Shown piece after piece: positions 8,603-17,908 of a DNA stretch of 52,157 bases. The position numbers were made by a program, and so were the translations under genes. The notes under the pieces were generated by a model. That model was given only the letters and a program-made list of their open reading frames with translations, did no database searches and was not told where the DNA came from. The stretch spans positions 1-52,157 of the forward strand of contig JBBQQH010000020.1 in NCBI GenBank assembly GCA_038216155.1. The letters run 5' to 3'. How positions within the stretch are numbered: the stretch's first letter is position 1; each line of letters opens with the position of its first letter. This DNA comes from SZAS-103 sp038216155 (lineage in GTDB: Bacteria; Pseudomonadota; Gammaproteobacteria; Xanthomonadales; Xanthomonadaceae).

Positions 8603-8838
8603 GCGCCTATCGTAGCGGCGCGATGGCTGGCCGCACGCACAATGCCGGCGATGTGCGCAGCAATCGACGGCGCGCAATACTGGATCGCCATACCCATGTG
8701 ATGGATACGCAGCCGTGCGATAGGTGCCAAGCGGCCGATACCAATGGCACACGTTTTAATACTGCGTGGCTGGCAAGCTGCGGGCATGGGTCAAGCCGGT
8801 ACCGCAACGGTACCGACGGTGCTCCGGGGAGCAATAAA

Positions 8839-10248
8839 ATGATGCGACAACTGATCGCAGCTGTGCTGTGCATGTGGCTGTTGTGCGTATGCGGAGCGGT
8901 GTCCGCCGCCCCGGAGACGGCATCGGCAACGCAAGCAACGTCCACCGTGCCGATCAGTGCGCGCGATTTTCCGCCCGGATTGCAGATTCCTGATGCGGCG
9001 CGGCCCGGCCAGGGTTTTGATGCCGACAAGGCGACCCAGGCGTATCTCGACCTGTTGTCGCCGCAGCAACGCGCGCAATCCGATGCCTACTTCGAAGGCG
9101 GCTACTGGCTGCAGCTGTGGGGATTTCTGTTTGGTGTTGCGGTCTCTGTGTTCCTGCTGATCAGCGGCATCTCGGTGCGATTGCGCGATTTCTCGCAGCG
9201 CGCGGTCAGCCAACCGTGGCTGGCGACTGCGCTGTACGCGTTGTTGTGGTTGCTGGTCACCTTCGTCATCGGCCTGCCGCTGAGCTACTACACCGACTTC
9301 CTGCGCGAGCATCAGTACGGGCTGTCGAACCTGACCACCGGCGGCTGGTTGCTCGAATCGTCCAAGGGTCTGATGGTCGCTGTGATCTTGATGCCCTTGA
9401 TCATCAGCGGGCTGTACGCGCTGGTGCGGCGTCTGGGATCGCACTGGTGGGTCTGGGCCACCTTGGCTGCGGGCGTGTTCAGCTTGGTGCTGTCGATGCT
9501 GTTTCCGGTCTTCATCTCGCCGCTGTTCAACGATTTCAAACCGTTGCCGGAAGGACCGGTGCGCGAAGCGGTGCTGTCACTGGCGCGCGCCAACCGCGTT
9601 CCTACTGAACACGTCGAATGGTTTGATGCGTCGAAGCAGACCACGCGAGTCAGTGCAAACGTGTCGGGATTCCTCGGCACCACCCGCGTCAACCTCAACG
9701 ACAATCTGCTGCAGAAGACCTCGCTGCCCGAGATCAAGGCGGTACTCGGGCACGAGATGGGCCACTACGTGCTCAACCACAGCCTGCGCCTGTCGATCTA
9801 CTTCACGTTGATGATTGGGCTGGGCTTTTACTTTACCCATTGCGCGCTGGACTGGTCGTTGGCTCGTTGGGGGCCGCGATTGGGTCTGCGCGGGCGCGAC
9901 GATCCTGCTGCCCTGCCAATGGCCCTGATCTGGCTTTCGGTGTTTTTCCTGGTGGCAACGCCGATCAGTAATTCGATCACGCGCCAGGCCGAAGCGGAGG
10001 CTGATGCGTTTGGACTGGATGCGGCACGCGAGCCGAATGGGTTTGCGATGTCGGCGATGCGATTGTCCACCTATCGCAAATTGCGCCCCGGCCCCTTGGA
10101 GGAAATCGTGTTCTACGATCATCCCAGCGGCTACACCCGCGTGCACAACTCGATGCTGTGGCTTGCGGAAAACCAGGACAATCCGACCGCGAATGCGCCA
10201 TTGGCTCCGGTGCCAGCAGCGCCGTCACTGCCCACTGCGGCGCAGTGA
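8839..10248 (+). CDS. M48 family membrane zinc metalloprotease (Ste24/CAAX-protease-like)
   Basis: The 469-residue product has an N-terminal hydrophobic segment, several membrane helices (roughly 92-112, 128-150, 176-196, 205-225) and the zinc-binding motif HEMGH at 305-309. A downstream QAEAEADAF stretch (about 383-391) supplies the third zinc ligand and the E-x-x-x-D-like helix. The N-terminal part resembles the Peptidase_M48_N domain of eukaryotic Ste24 CAAX proteases, which bacteria use for membrane protein quality control. The ATG at 8839 is preferred because GGGGAGCA lies 7 nt upstream; the long open frame before it is antisense to dinB. A Pro/Ala-rich tail ends the protein. Its transcript ends at the terminator near 10,474. 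Confidence 0.88.
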   Translation: MMRQLIAAVLCMWLLCVCGAVSAAPETASATQATSTVPISARDFPPGLQIPDAARPGQGFDADKATQAYLDLLSPQQRAQSDAYFEGGYWLQLWGFLFGVAVSVFLLISGISVRLRDFSQRAVSQPWLATALYALLWLLVTFVIGLPLSYYTDFLREHQYGLSNLTTGGWLLESSKGLMVAVILMPLIISGLYALVRRLGSHWWVWATLAAGVFSLVLSMLFPVFISPLFNDFKPLPEGPVREAVLSLARANRVPTEHVEWFDASKQTTRVSANVSGFLGTTRVNLNDNLLQKTSLPEIKAVLGHEMGHYVLNHSLRLSIYFTLMIGLGFYFTHCALDWSLARWGPRLGLRGRDDPAALPMALIWLSVFFLVATPISNSITRQAEAEADAFGLDAAREPNGFAMSAMRLSTYRKLRPGPLEEIVFYDHPSGYTRVHNSMLWLAENQDNPTANAPLAPVPAAPSLPTAAQ

Positions 10249-10390
10249 GCCGAACTTTCCGCAAAGCGCGCGGTCAATCCTGACGTGGTGGTTGCGGCGC
10301 GTCGAAGGCGAAATGCGAGAAAGATAACAGCGCATTAAACCTTCGGCGCGATCCGTGCATCCATCTGATTTGAAGACCGGTGCGAGCGCC

Positions 10391-10440
10391 GGGCTTTGAA
10401 TGGGCTTCCGTGCTTCGGGCTTGAATGAGCCTTCCCGGTG
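10391..10440. repeat. Imperfect tandem repeat in the gap after the M48 gene
   Basis: Two diverged copies of a GGGCTT(T)GAATGRGCYTTCC unit of about 24 bp stand side by side in the 276-bp gap between the protease and amidohydrolase genes. Apart from the terminator, nothing else is recognisable in this gap. Confidence 0.45.
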
Positions 10441-10473
10441 GATTGCACGTCCAACCGGTGATTTGCGCAACCC

Positions 10474-10505
10474 AAACCCTTCCCTAGCCGGGAAGGGTTT
10501 TTTTT
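10474..10505 (+). terminator. Rho-independent terminator
   Basis: AAACCCTTCCC and its complement GGGAAGGGTTT form an 11-bp stem with a TAGCC loop, immediately followed by more T residues (eight in a row overall). It ends transcription from the M48 protease side and faces the convergent amidohydrolase gene. Confidence 0.9.
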
Positions 10506-10524
10506 GCCTAGAAAAAGGCTTCAG

Positions 10525-11850
10525 CTAGTTTCCATTCGCCAGCGTGTTCTTTACCACCTCGCCGCCCTTCATCACGAAGTCGACCTGCTGCAGCGCATGC
10601 ACGTCGGCCAGTGGGTCGCCCTTGACTGCGATGATGTCGGCGAAAAACCCGGGTCTTACTGCGCCCACGCTGTCACTGCGGCCAAGCAGGTCGGCGGCGA
10701 TGGTGGTCGCGGACTGGATCGCCTGCATCGAAGTCATGCCCCATTCGACTTCCTTGCCGAACTGGCGCGCGTTCCAGCCGTGCGGATAGACGCCGGCGTC
10801 GGTGCCGAACGCCATCTTCTCGCCGGCCTGCACGGCCTTGCGGAAATTCTCGCGCTGCTCGCGACCCACCAGTTTTTCCTTGGCGATCATCTGCGCTGGA
10901 TAGCCCAGCCGCGTGTATTCGGACAGGATGTAGTCGTCGTTGTAGATATCCATCACCAGATACGTGCCGTGTGCCTTGGCCAGCTTCAGGCCTTCGGCGT
11001 CGATCAGGCTGGAATGCTCGACCGAGTCGACCCCGGCGCGAATCGCCATCTTGATCGCCTCGGCGCCATGCGCATGCGCGGCCACCTTCTTGCCCCAGCG
11101 ATGCGCTTCGTCGACCACTGCGTTCATTTCTTCCTGCGAATACTGTGGCGCGCCGACCGAGGCCTCGGCGCTGAGCACGCCGGCGCTGGCCATGAACTTG
11201 ATCAAGTCGGCGCCGTGCTTCACTTCCTCGCGGATCTGGTGGCGGATCGCGTCCACGCCATCGACCACGGCGCCGGGTTGGCGATCCTCCAGCCATGGCG
11301 AGAATCCGGTCGAACCGTCGGCATGGCCGCCAGTAGCCCCGAGCGGAATGGTCGCGGCCAGAATGCGCGGGCCTTGCAGGTCGCCGCGGTCGATCGCGTT
11401 GCGCAGCGCGACGTCGATGTAGCTGCCGGAACCGACATTGCGCACGGTGGTGAACCCGGCCATCAAGGTGTCGCGCGCGTGCTTGCCGGCAACCACAGCA
11501 CTGTCGATGTCGCTGCGCTTGAGCGCGTCTTCATAATAATTTCCCGAGCTGTCGGTCGGGTCGCCACCCAGATGTACATGGCAATCGATCAAACCCGGCA
11601 GCAAGGTCGCATTGCCAAGATCGATTTTGCGATAGCCATCGGGAATCGTGCCGCCACTGCGGACATCGACGATCTTCTCGCCATCGATCAACACCACCGG
11701 ATGTTCCAGCGCCTTGCCCGATTCGGGTTGGATCAAACGCGCGGCGGTGACGGCCACATGTGTAGTGGGAGTGACCGGTGCATCGGCGCAAAGCGCCACG
11801 GGCGCGGCGAAGGAAAGCAGGCAGGCGATTGCGAGCGGCGAATGGGACAT
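10525..11850 (-). CDS. Secreted amidohydrolase (metal-dependent, Xaa-Pro dipeptidase/imidazolonepropionase-like)
   Basis: The 441-residue protein begins with a signal peptide (MSHSPLAIACLLSFAAPVALC) and shows the amidohydrolase pattern: metal-binding HVH in LLPGLIDCHVHLGG, a later HAHGAEAIKMAIRAGVDSVEH with further ligands, and a C-terminal GTDAGVYPHG with the catalytic Asp. Family relatives in this branch hydrolyse dipeptides or similar amides in the periplasm; the exact substrate cannot be read from sequence. The start at 11850 is supported by GGAG eight nt upstream and the signal peptide; the frame continues 26 codons further without support. It is divergent from pdhB. Confidence 0.85.
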   Translation of the reverse strand: MSHSPLAIACLLSFAAPVALCADAPVTPTTHVAVTAARLIQPESGKALEHPVVLIDGEKIVDVRSGGTIPDGYRKIDLGNATLLPGLIDCHVHLGGDPTDSSGNYYEDALKRSDIDSAVVAGKHARDTLMAGFTTVRNVGSGSYIDVALRNAIDRGDLQGPRILAATIPLGATGGHADGSTGFSPWLEDRQPGAVVDGVDAIRHQIREEVKHGADLIKFMASAGVLSAEASVGAPQYSQEEMNAVVDEAHRWGKKVAAHAHGAEAIKMAIRAGVDSVEHSSLIDAEGLKLAKAHGTYLVMDIYNDDYILSEYTRLGYPAQMIAKEKLVGREQRENFRKAVQAGEKMAFGTDAGVYPHGWNARQFGKEVEWGMTSMQAIQSATTIAADLLGRSDSVGAVRPGFFADIIAVKGDPLADVHALQQVDFVMKGGEVVKNTLANGN

Positions 11851-12001
11851 GCGTGGACTCCGGCTGGAAAAGCGCAGCCTACAACGCGGCGAAGGCATCG
11901 TGTTGCGCACGGATTCACATGTCGGCAAGCGCCGATTTGGTCTGCTGGCCTATCGCGGCCACAATAGGTCATCACATAGACGACGGCGTCCGGAGACAGT
12001 C

Positions 12002-13498
12002 ATGGCCCAGATCAAGGAAGCGCGTGTCCCCGATATCGGCGGTTATGACGACGTGCCGGTCATCGAGGTGCTGGTCGCGGTTGGCGATACCGTCGGCAAG
12101 GATCAAGGTCTGATCACGCTGGAATCGGACAAGGCGACGATGGAGGTGCCTGCCCCGTTCGCCGGCATCGTCAAGGAGCTCAAGGTCAAGGTTGGCGATA
12201 CGTTGTCGGAGAACGATGTGGTTGCGGTGATCGAGATGGCCGACGCTGCGGGCGCCGATGCGCCGAAGCAATCCGCAGTTGGCGCAGCCTCGCCCAGCGA
12301 AAAACCACCAGCTTCCGACGCCGACAAGCCCAACGCTGCACCGGTGAAACCCGAAGTGCCTAAACCTGAGGTGCCAAAGGCCGACGCAGCGAAGCCCGAA
12401 TCGAAGTCGCAGGCGGCGGCGGGCGCGCCTGGCGAGGAGACATCCGAAAGCGCCTCAACCCATAACGATGCGCGCGTCGAGCATTCTCCCGTATCCGAGG
12501 ATGCGCTGGTCGATCCCGAAATTGCCGGCCCGCGCACGCCGCCGGTCGCATTTGATGCAAGTGCGGTGGCGCCGGACAAGGTGCCGCACGCCTCGCCGGC
12601 GGTGCGGCTATTTGCGCGCGAGCTTGGCGTGGATCTGTCGCGTGTGCAGGGCTCGGCGCAAGGCGGGCGGATTGCAAAGGAGGATGTGCAGGCGTTTGTG
12701 AAGTCGGCGATGGAGGGTGGGGGTTCGAAATCTTTGGCTTTGGGTAGCGGTGGGGGCGGCGAAAATTTGGGGCTGCGGCTTATCCCATGGCCCAAAGTCA
12801 ACTTTGCGAAATTTGGTGAAATCGAAAGCCAGCCGCTGTCGCGCATCAAGAAACTCGCCGGCGCCAACCTTGCGCGCAACTGGGCGATGATCCCGCACGT
12901 CACCCAGTTCGACGAGGCCGATATCACCGAAATGGAGGCGTTCCGCAAGCGTCTCGGCGAGGAGCAGAAGGAGGTCAAGGTCACGCCGTTGGTGTTCCTG
13001 ATCAAGGCCGTGGTTGCCGCGCTGAAGAAATATCCCGCGTTCAACTCCTCCCTTGATGGCGAGAATCTGATACTGAAAAAATACTTCCATATCGGCATTG
13101 CGGTCGACACGCCAGATGGCCTGATGGTGCCGGTGATCCGCAACGCAGATCAGAAAGGACTGATCGATCTGTCGCACGAGCTGGCGGAACTGTCCGGCAA
13201 GGCGCGCGACAAGAAGCTGGGGCCGGCCGAGATGGCGGGCGGATGCTTTTCGATTTCGTCGCTCGGTGGCATCGGCGGCAGCGCATTCACGCCGATCATC
13301 AATGCGCCTGAAGTCGCCATCCTCGGTGTCTCGCGGAGCGCGATGAAGCCAGTCTGGAACGGCACGGAGTTCGAGCCGCGGCTGTTGCTGCCATTGTCAT
13401 TGAGCTACGACCACCGGGTGATCGACGGCGCCGCGGCGGCGCGCTTCACCAGCTATCTGGCCAGCGTGCTGGGTGATCTGCGCAGGATTCTCCTGTGA
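12002..13498 (+). CDS. aceF: Pyruvate dehydrogenase E2, dihydrolipoyllysine acetyltransferase
   Basis: The 498-residue E2 has one lipoyl domain with the modified lysine at K44 in ESDKATMEV, a Pro/Ala/Lys-rich linker (about 85-190), a peripheral subunit-binding domain (ASPAVRLFARELGVDLSRV, about 198-232) and the acetyltransferase domain. The catalytic HRVIDG lies at 471-476. It transfers the acetyl group from E1-bound hydroxyethyl-ThDP to CoA and forms the complex core. The ATG at 12002 has GGAGACAG upstream; the open frame before it is antisense to the amidohydrolase. The E1 gene is not adjacent. The stop overlaps the GTG start of the MscS gene (GTGA). A single lipoyl domain contrasts with the three of E. 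coli. Confidence 0.95.
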   Translation: MAQIKEARVPDIGGYDDVPVIEVLVAVGDTVGKDQGLITLESDKATMEVPAPFAGIVKELKVKVGDTLSENDVVAVIEMADAAGADAPKQSAVGAASPSEKPPASDADKPNAAPVKPEVPKPEVPKADAAKPESKSQAAAGAPGEETSESASTHNDARVEHSPVSEDALVDPEIAGPRTPPVAFDASAVAPDKVPHASPAVRLFARELGVDLSRVQGSAQGGRIAKEDVQAFVKSAMEGGGSKSLALGSGGGGENLGLRLIPWPKVNFAKFGEIESQPLSRIKKLAGANLARNWAMIPHVTQFDEADITEMEAFRKRLGEEQKEVKVTPLVFLIKAVVAALKKYPAFNSSLDGENLILKKYFHIGIAVDTPDGLMVPVIRNADQKGLIDLSHELAELSGKARDKKLGPAEMAGGCFSISSLGGIGGSAFTPIINAPEVAILGVSRSAMKPVWNGTEFEPRLLLPLSLSYDHRVIDGAAAARFTSYLASVLGDLRRILL

Positions 13499-14610
13499 TC
13501 GATCTGGCGATGCTGGCCATGGCTGCCGGCAAAAGCGGTCTGGAGCAACATGCGGACGCTGCTGCGGCCTCGGTGTCGAACGGTATCGACGATTTTCTCG
13601 ACTACGAGATCAAGTTCGGCGGCTTTTCGATCGTGGTTGGCGGTGTGATCGCCGCGATTTTTGTGCTGTTGGGCGTGTGGTTGTTGACGCGGCTGCTGCA
13701 GCGCGGATTCGTGCGTTATGCCCGACAGCGCGAGGTCAATACCCGCGCTGCGATCTACACCGTTTCGCGCATCGTCAAGTACATCGTCATTGCCATCGGC
13801 CTGATGGTGGCACTGAGCGTGATCGGTATTCCGATCAGCAAGTTTGCAGTGGTCGCCGGTGCGATCGGTGTCGGCCTGGGCTTTGGCTTGCAGGCGATCT
13901 TCAGCAACTTCATTTCGGGCTTGATCCTGCTGTTCGATCGCTCGTTGAAGGTCGGCGATTTCGTCGAACTGGCCTCGGGCGTGCATGGTGAGGTCAGCGA
14001 TATCAACATGCGCGCGACCCGCATCACCACCAACGACAACATCGAGATCCTGGTTCCCAACTCGGAGTTCGTCACCGGGCGCGTGGTCAACTGGACCCAC
14101 AACGAAGCCTTGCGGCGCACACATATTCCGTTCGGCGTGGCCTACGGCACCGACAAGGAGCTAGTGAAAAAGGCCGCGCTGGAAGCTGCGGCCGAAGTGC
14201 CATTTACCCTCAGCAACGACGGTCCGCGCGGGGCCAAAGTGTGGCTGGTCGAATTTGGTGACAGCAGCCTGAATTTCGAACTGGTGGTGTGGCTGACCGC
14301 CGAAGCTACCAAGCGACCGGCGTCGGTCAAGGCCGCCTATAACTGGGCGCTGGAGACGGCGCTGAAGAAGCATGGCATCGAGATTCCATTCCCGCAGCGC
14401 GATCTCCATGTCCGCAGCCTGTTCGGGGTGGAGAGCGAAGCGGCGCAGGATCTGCTGCATGATCGTCAGCCGCGCAGGGAAGCCAAAGTTGAAGCGGCGC
14501 AGCCTTCGGATAAATCACTTGCCAGCAACGATGCAGCCGACGATGTGATCAGCCCTGTCAAAGAGACCCCGCCGCGGGTACCCGAGGACGAGTTCGCGCC
14601 CAAGGCATGA
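13495..14610 (+). CDS. MscS family mechanosensitive channel
   Basis: The 371-residue protein has two or three membrane segments, including FSIVVGGVIAAIFVLLGVWL, and the diagnostic MscS pore helix and beta junction: GAIGVGLGFGLQAIFSNF followed by ISGLILLFDRSLKVGDFVEL. The cytoplasmic domain contains the typical NWTHNEALRRTHIPFGVAYG. A charged 60-residue tail follows. Such channels release solutes during hypo-osmotic shock. A GTG start at 13495 overlaps the aceF stop and has AGGA 8 nt upstream; an ATG five codons later is the alternative. Location inside the pyruvate dehydrogenase cluster suggests co-transcription rather than shared function. Confidence 0.9.
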   Translation: MIDLAMLAMAAGKSGLEQHADAAAASVSNGIDDFLDYEIKFGGFSIVVGGVIAAIFVLLGVWLLTRLLQRGFVRYARQREVNTRAAIYTVSRIVKYIVIAIGLMVALSVIGIPISKFAVVAGAIGVGLGFGLQAIFSNFISGLILLFDRSLKVGDFVELASGVHGEVSDINMRATRITTNDNIEILVPNSEFVTGRVVNWTHNEALRRTHIPFGVAYGTDKELVKKAALEAAAEVPFTLSNDGPRGAKVWLVEFGDSSLNFELVVWLTAEATKRPASVKAAYNWALETALKKHGIEIPFPQRDLHVRSLFGVESEAAQDLLHDRQPRREAKVEAAQPSDKSLASNDAADDVISPVKETPPRVPEDEFAPKA

Positions 14611-14708
14611 ACGCCGCCCGAAGCACTGAACGCAACTTTCACCCCTGATCCGCGGTCACAGGTTAGGATGCGCGTCCACAAAGCCCGCCCTTCCTTCTGG
14701 AGACACGA

Positions 14709-15260
14709 ATGCGTCTGTTGAAATATTCCGCGCTGGCACTGCTGCTGGCATCCCCGGTCAGCATGGCGCAGAACGCGTCGCCGGCCCATATGCAGTTAGC
14801 TGCCAAGATGTACGACCTCAGCGAGCCTGCGACTGTGTTCAAGTCGATGCAGGGCGGCATCATGGCCAATGTAATGGGTAGCATCGGCGAAGGCCTTGGT
14901 GCCAAGTCTTCGTGCCCGGCGCTAGAGCCGGAAGCGAAGTCTTTCCAGGCCAAGATGAACGGTATCTTCGCCGGTATGGCCGATGCCAAGTTCCGGACCG
15001 ACGCGATCAAGGTCTATGCGGACATGTTCACCGATGACGAAATGAAGCAAGTCATCGCGTTCATGCAATCGCCGGCCGCGCAGAAGCTCACCCGACTTCA
15101 GCCGGAAATCGGCAAGCGCATTGGCGCCTTGGCGCAGGATCGCGTGAAGGCTCGTGAGACGGACATCCGCGCTGCCGCTGATGCGTTGAACACCAATGTT
15201 CAGCGTATCGCCGCGACCTGTCCCGCAGTCCCGGCGCAGTCTCCGCCGTCGAAGAAGTAA
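14709..15260 (+). CDS. DUF2059 domain exported protein
   Basis: The 183-residue product has a signal peptide (MRLLKYSALALLLASPVSMAQ) and the DUF2059 core: YADMFTDDEMKQVIAFMQSP, then AAQKLTRLQPEIGKRIGAL. The family is common in proteobacteria and has no firm biochemical role that I know of. GGAGAC lies upstream of the ATG. Ending in low-complexity PPSKK, it is followed by a hairpin and then lpd. Periplasmic location is inferred from the signal peptide. Confidence 0.85.
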   Translation: MRLLKYSALALLLASPVSMAQNASPAHMQLAAKMYDLSEPATVFKSMQGGIMANVMGSIGEGLGAKSSCPALEPEAKSFQAKMNGIFAGMADAKFRTDAIKVYADMFTDDEMKQVIAFMQSPAAQKLTRLQPEIGKRIGALAQDRVKARETDIRAAADALNTNVQRIAATCPAVPAQSPPSKK

Positions 15261-15304
15261 ACCGTCTGCGCTAGTCGATGCGCGCGTGATTGAAACGAAT
15301 CCGG

Positions 15305-15325
15305 TGCCGGGCTTGCTGCCCGGCA
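15305..15325 (+). terminator. Hairpin after the DUF2059 gene
   Basis: TGCCGGGC and its complement form an 8-bp stem with a TTGCT loop, followed by TCGTCGTTTCT. The downstream T content is modest, so it may be a weak terminator or attenuator before lpd. Confidence 0.5.
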
Positions 15326-15494
15326 TCGTCGTTTCTGGCGGTTGAAAAGCAGCGCAGCAGCTTGCCAATGCATCGGCCTGGATCCGGCGTGCGTGGATAG
15401 GCGGCGTGCACGGATACGCTATCCTTTGAATTCCCGTTCCGGCAGCTCTCGACCATGCAGCGTCGCGCGCGCCGCCCACGTCATCGGAGCGCCC

Positions 15495-17348
15495 ATGCCC
15501 ACGCAAACCCAGATCAAGGTGCCGGATATCGGCGGTTACAGCGACGTGCCGGTGATCGAGGTGCTAGTGGCGGTCGGCGAGCGTATCGCCAAGGATCAGG
15601 GCATCGTCACTCTGGAGTCGGACAAGGCGACCATGGAAGTGCCAAGCAGCGTCGCCGGCATCGTGCGCGAGATCAAGGTCAGGTTGGGCGATGCGGTGGC
15701 GGAAGGCAGTGTGGTGGCGGTGGTTGAGGTCGAAGATTCGTCTGCGTCTGCAACGCGCGCGGACTCTGGCCAAAAAAGTGAGAGTCAGAAACGTGCGGCG
15801 GCTCCCACGAGCGAGAATGGCGCTCCTTCAAAGCAACCTGCTACTGATGGTGGCGGCGGGGACGAGCGTGGCGCGGCTGCTGCAGCTTCCTCGTCCGCCG
15901 CCACTCAAGCCGCTGCAGATAGCGGCCGCAAACCAGATATCACCTGCGCTCTGGTTGTGCTTGGCGCTGGTCCCGGCGGTTACACGGCCGCCTTCCGTGC
16001 CGCCGATCTGGGCTTGGATACTGTTCTGATTGAACGGCATCCCACGTTGGGAGGTGTCTGCCTCAATGTGGGCTGTATTCCATCCAAGGCGTTGCTGCAT
16101 GCCGCTGCGGTAATCGCGGAGGCGGCGCATGCGAAAACCTTCGGCATCACCTTCGGCGCGCCGCATATCAGCCTGGATGCGTTGCGCAGCTACAAGGACA
16201 AAGTGGTCGGCCAGCTCACGCGCGGATTGAGCGGCATGGCCAAGCAGCGCACGGTGCGTGTGGTGCATGGCGTCGGTCGGTTTGTCTCACCGCACGAAAT
16301 CGAAATCGCTGGCGATGCTGGCACACAACTTCTGCAGTTCGAGCACTGCATCATCGCCGCTGGCTCGCAAGCGCTGAAATTGCCGGGGTTCCCGTGGGAC
16401 GACCCGCGCATGATGGATTCCACCGATGCGTTGGCGCTCGCGGATATTCCGAAAAAATTGTTGGTGGTCGGCGGCGGCATCATCGGACTGGAAATGGCGA
16501 CCGTGTACCACGGCCTCGGCAGCGAGGTCACCGTGGTCGAGTTGCTGGACCAACTGATGCCAGGCACCGATACCGATCTCGTAAAACCATTGGCGGATCG
16601 ATTGAAGAAGCAGGGCGTCGCGATCCATCTCAACACCAAAGTCACAAAGGTCGAGGCATCCAAAAAAGGATTGACCGCGACCTTTGAGGGCGAGAAGGCG
16701 CCCGAGTCAACGGTGTTTGATCGCGTGCTTGTAGCGGTTGGTCGCGTGCCCAATGGCGGCAAGCTCGATGCCGACAAGGCCGGCGTCACCGTTGCCGAGC
16801 GCGGTTTCATCGCGGTCGATCGGCAGATGCGCAGCAACGTTCCGCATATCTTCGCGATCGGCGATCTAGTCGGCAATCCGATGTTGGCGCACAAGGCCAC
16901 GCACGAAGGCAAGCTGGCTGCTGAAGTCGCGGCGGGTGAGAAGCGTGAATGGACGGCGCGGGTGATTCCATCTGTTGCCTACACCGATCCCGAAATCGCT
17001 TGGGTTGGTGTGACCGAGACCGAGGCCAAGGCCAAGAATTTAAAGATCGGCGTCGGCAAATTTCCGTGGGCGGCGTCTGGGCGGGCGATCGGCATCGGTC
17101 GCACTGAGGGTTTCACCAAGCTCCTCTTCGATTCGGATTCCGAGCGCATCATTGGCGCGGGCATTGTTGGCGTGCATGCCGGCGAGCTGATCGCCGAACT
17201 CGCGCTGGCCATCGAAATGGGTTGTGAGGCGGCCGATATCGGCCACACCATTCATCCGCATCCGACCTTGAGCGAGTCGGTGGCGATGGCGGCCGAGGTC
17301 TACGAGGGCACGATCACCGACCTGTATTTGCCAAAGAAATCGAGTTGA
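15495..17348 (+). CDS. lpdA: Dihydrolipoyl dehydrogenase (E3) with N-terminal lipoyl domain
   Basis: The 617-residue protein starts with a lipoyl domain nearly identical in layout to that of the upstream E2 (lipoyl-lysine K44 in ESDKATMEV), then an Ala/Ser-rich linker (about 82-148). The E3 flavoprotein follows: FAD-binding LGAGPGGYTAAFRAADLG, the redox disulfide GGVCLNVGCIPSK (C189, C194), an NAD-binding VVGGGIIGLEMATVYHGLG, and C-terminal HPHPTLSE (587-594) with the catalytic His. It reoxidises dihydrolipoyl groups with NAD+. Lipoyl-bearing E3s are known from Neisseria and Ralstonia pyruvate dehydrogenase complexes. The ATG has GGAG 5 nt upstream. Confidence 0.95.
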   Translation: MPTQTQIKVPDIGGYSDVPVIEVLVAVGERIAKDQGIVTLESDKATMEVPSSVAGIVREIKVRLGDAVAEGSVVAVVEVEDSSASATRADSGQKSESQKRAAAPTSENGAPSKQPATDGGGGDERGAAAAASSSAATQAAADSGRKPDITCALVVLGAGPGGYTAAFRAADLGLDTVLIERHPTLGGVCLNVGCIPSKALLHAAAVIAEAAHAKTFGITFGAPHISLDALRSYKDKVVGQLTRGLSGMAKQRTVRVVHGVGRFVSPHEIEIAGDAGTQLLQFEHCIIAAGSQALKLPGFPWDDPRMMDSTDALALADIPKKLLVVGGGIIGLEMATVYHGLGSEVTVVELLDQLMPGTDTDLVKPLADRLKKQGVAIHLNTKVTKVEASKKGLTATFEGEKAPESTVFDRVLVAVGRVPNGGKLDADKAGVTVAERGFIAVDRQMRSNVPHIFAIGDLVGNPMLAHKATHEGKLAAEVAAGEKREWTARVIPSVAYTDPEIAWVGVTETEAKAKNLKIGVGKFPWAASGRAIGIGRTEGFTKLLFDSDSERIIGAGIVGVHAGELIAELALAIEMGCEAADIGHTIHPHPTLSESVAMAAEVYEGTITDLYLPKKSS

Positions 17349-17429
17349 TCTCAACTTGACGCTGTACGTTCTGGTTCTGCGCTAGGACCCTTCCGCTAAG
17401 CCGCATGGATCAATAGTCTTAGCGAACGC

Positions 17430-17459
17430 TTGCCGTCGATTTTCCCTGCCTGCTATACT
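17430..17459 (+). promoter_or_regulatory. Sigma-70 promoter of the atp operon
   Basis: TTGCCG (17430-17435) and TATACT (17454-17459) are separated by 18 bp. The predicted start of transcription near 17466 leaves a leader of about 50 nt before the atpI GTG at 17516. Confidence 0.65.
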
Positions 17460-17515
17460 TTTGGGGCTTGGCGGGGCCGTTTTTGCTCGCTCCATCCATT
17501 CCAACAGGCGCTCGC

Positions 17516-17884
17516 GTGCTGAATTCCCTGGTTACGGGGCGGCGTTTAGCGCTCCGCATCGTTCTGGTCCAGCTGCTGGTTGCCTGCTCGGTTGCGCTGG
17601 CGTTCCTGGTGCAGGGCACGCACTCGGCGATAGCGGCGGGCATGGGCGGTGGGGCGGTGGTGTTGGGGAGTGGGGCGCTGGCATTGCGCGCGTTCACCGC
17701 GCGACCGATGCCGCCAACTGTCGTATTGCTGCGCATGCTGACCGGGATGGCGCTGAAGTGGGTGTTGATTCTCGGCACGCTGTATATCGCGCTGGTGCGG
17801 CTCGCACTGCCGCCGCTGCCGCTGCTGGTTGGTGCAGTGGTCGCGACCATGGCTTTCCTGTTTGCTGCGAAATTGAACGCGTGA
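17516..17884 (+). CDS. atpI: ATP synthase protein I
   Basis: A 122-residue membrane protein with four hydrophobic segments, for example LRIVLVQLLVACSVALAFLV and the final LPLLVGAVVATMAFLFAAKL, at the head of the atp operon. AtpI assists c-ring assembly. The frame is also open from a TTG at 17468, but the operon promoter predicts transcription starting near 17466, which would make that start leaderless. The GTG at 17516 has AGGCG upstream and gives a family-like beginning (MLNSLVTGRRLALRIV), so it is chosen. Confidence 0.8.
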   Translation: MLNSLVTGRRLALRIVLVQLLVACSVALAFLVQGTHSAIAAGMGGGAVVLGSGALALRAFTARPMPPTVVLLRMLTGMALKWVLILGTLYIALVRLALPPLPLLVGAVVATMAFLFAAKLNA

Positions 17885-17908
17885 CTTCCATTCCATGAGT
17901 ACAAAACA

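Noticed and set aside
8603..8838. LexA box upstream of dinB
   Set aside because: No palindromic SOS-box-like sequence was found in the divergent gap.
10504..11967. Open frame of 487 codons on the plus strand
   Set aside because: It lies opposite the amidohydrolase, which has a signal peptide and metal-binding motifs; the plus-strand product has no family features.
17468..17515. TTG start for atpI giving 16 extra residues
   Set aside because: The operon promoter places the transcript start at about 17466, leaving no leader, and the extra residues do not look like AtpI.
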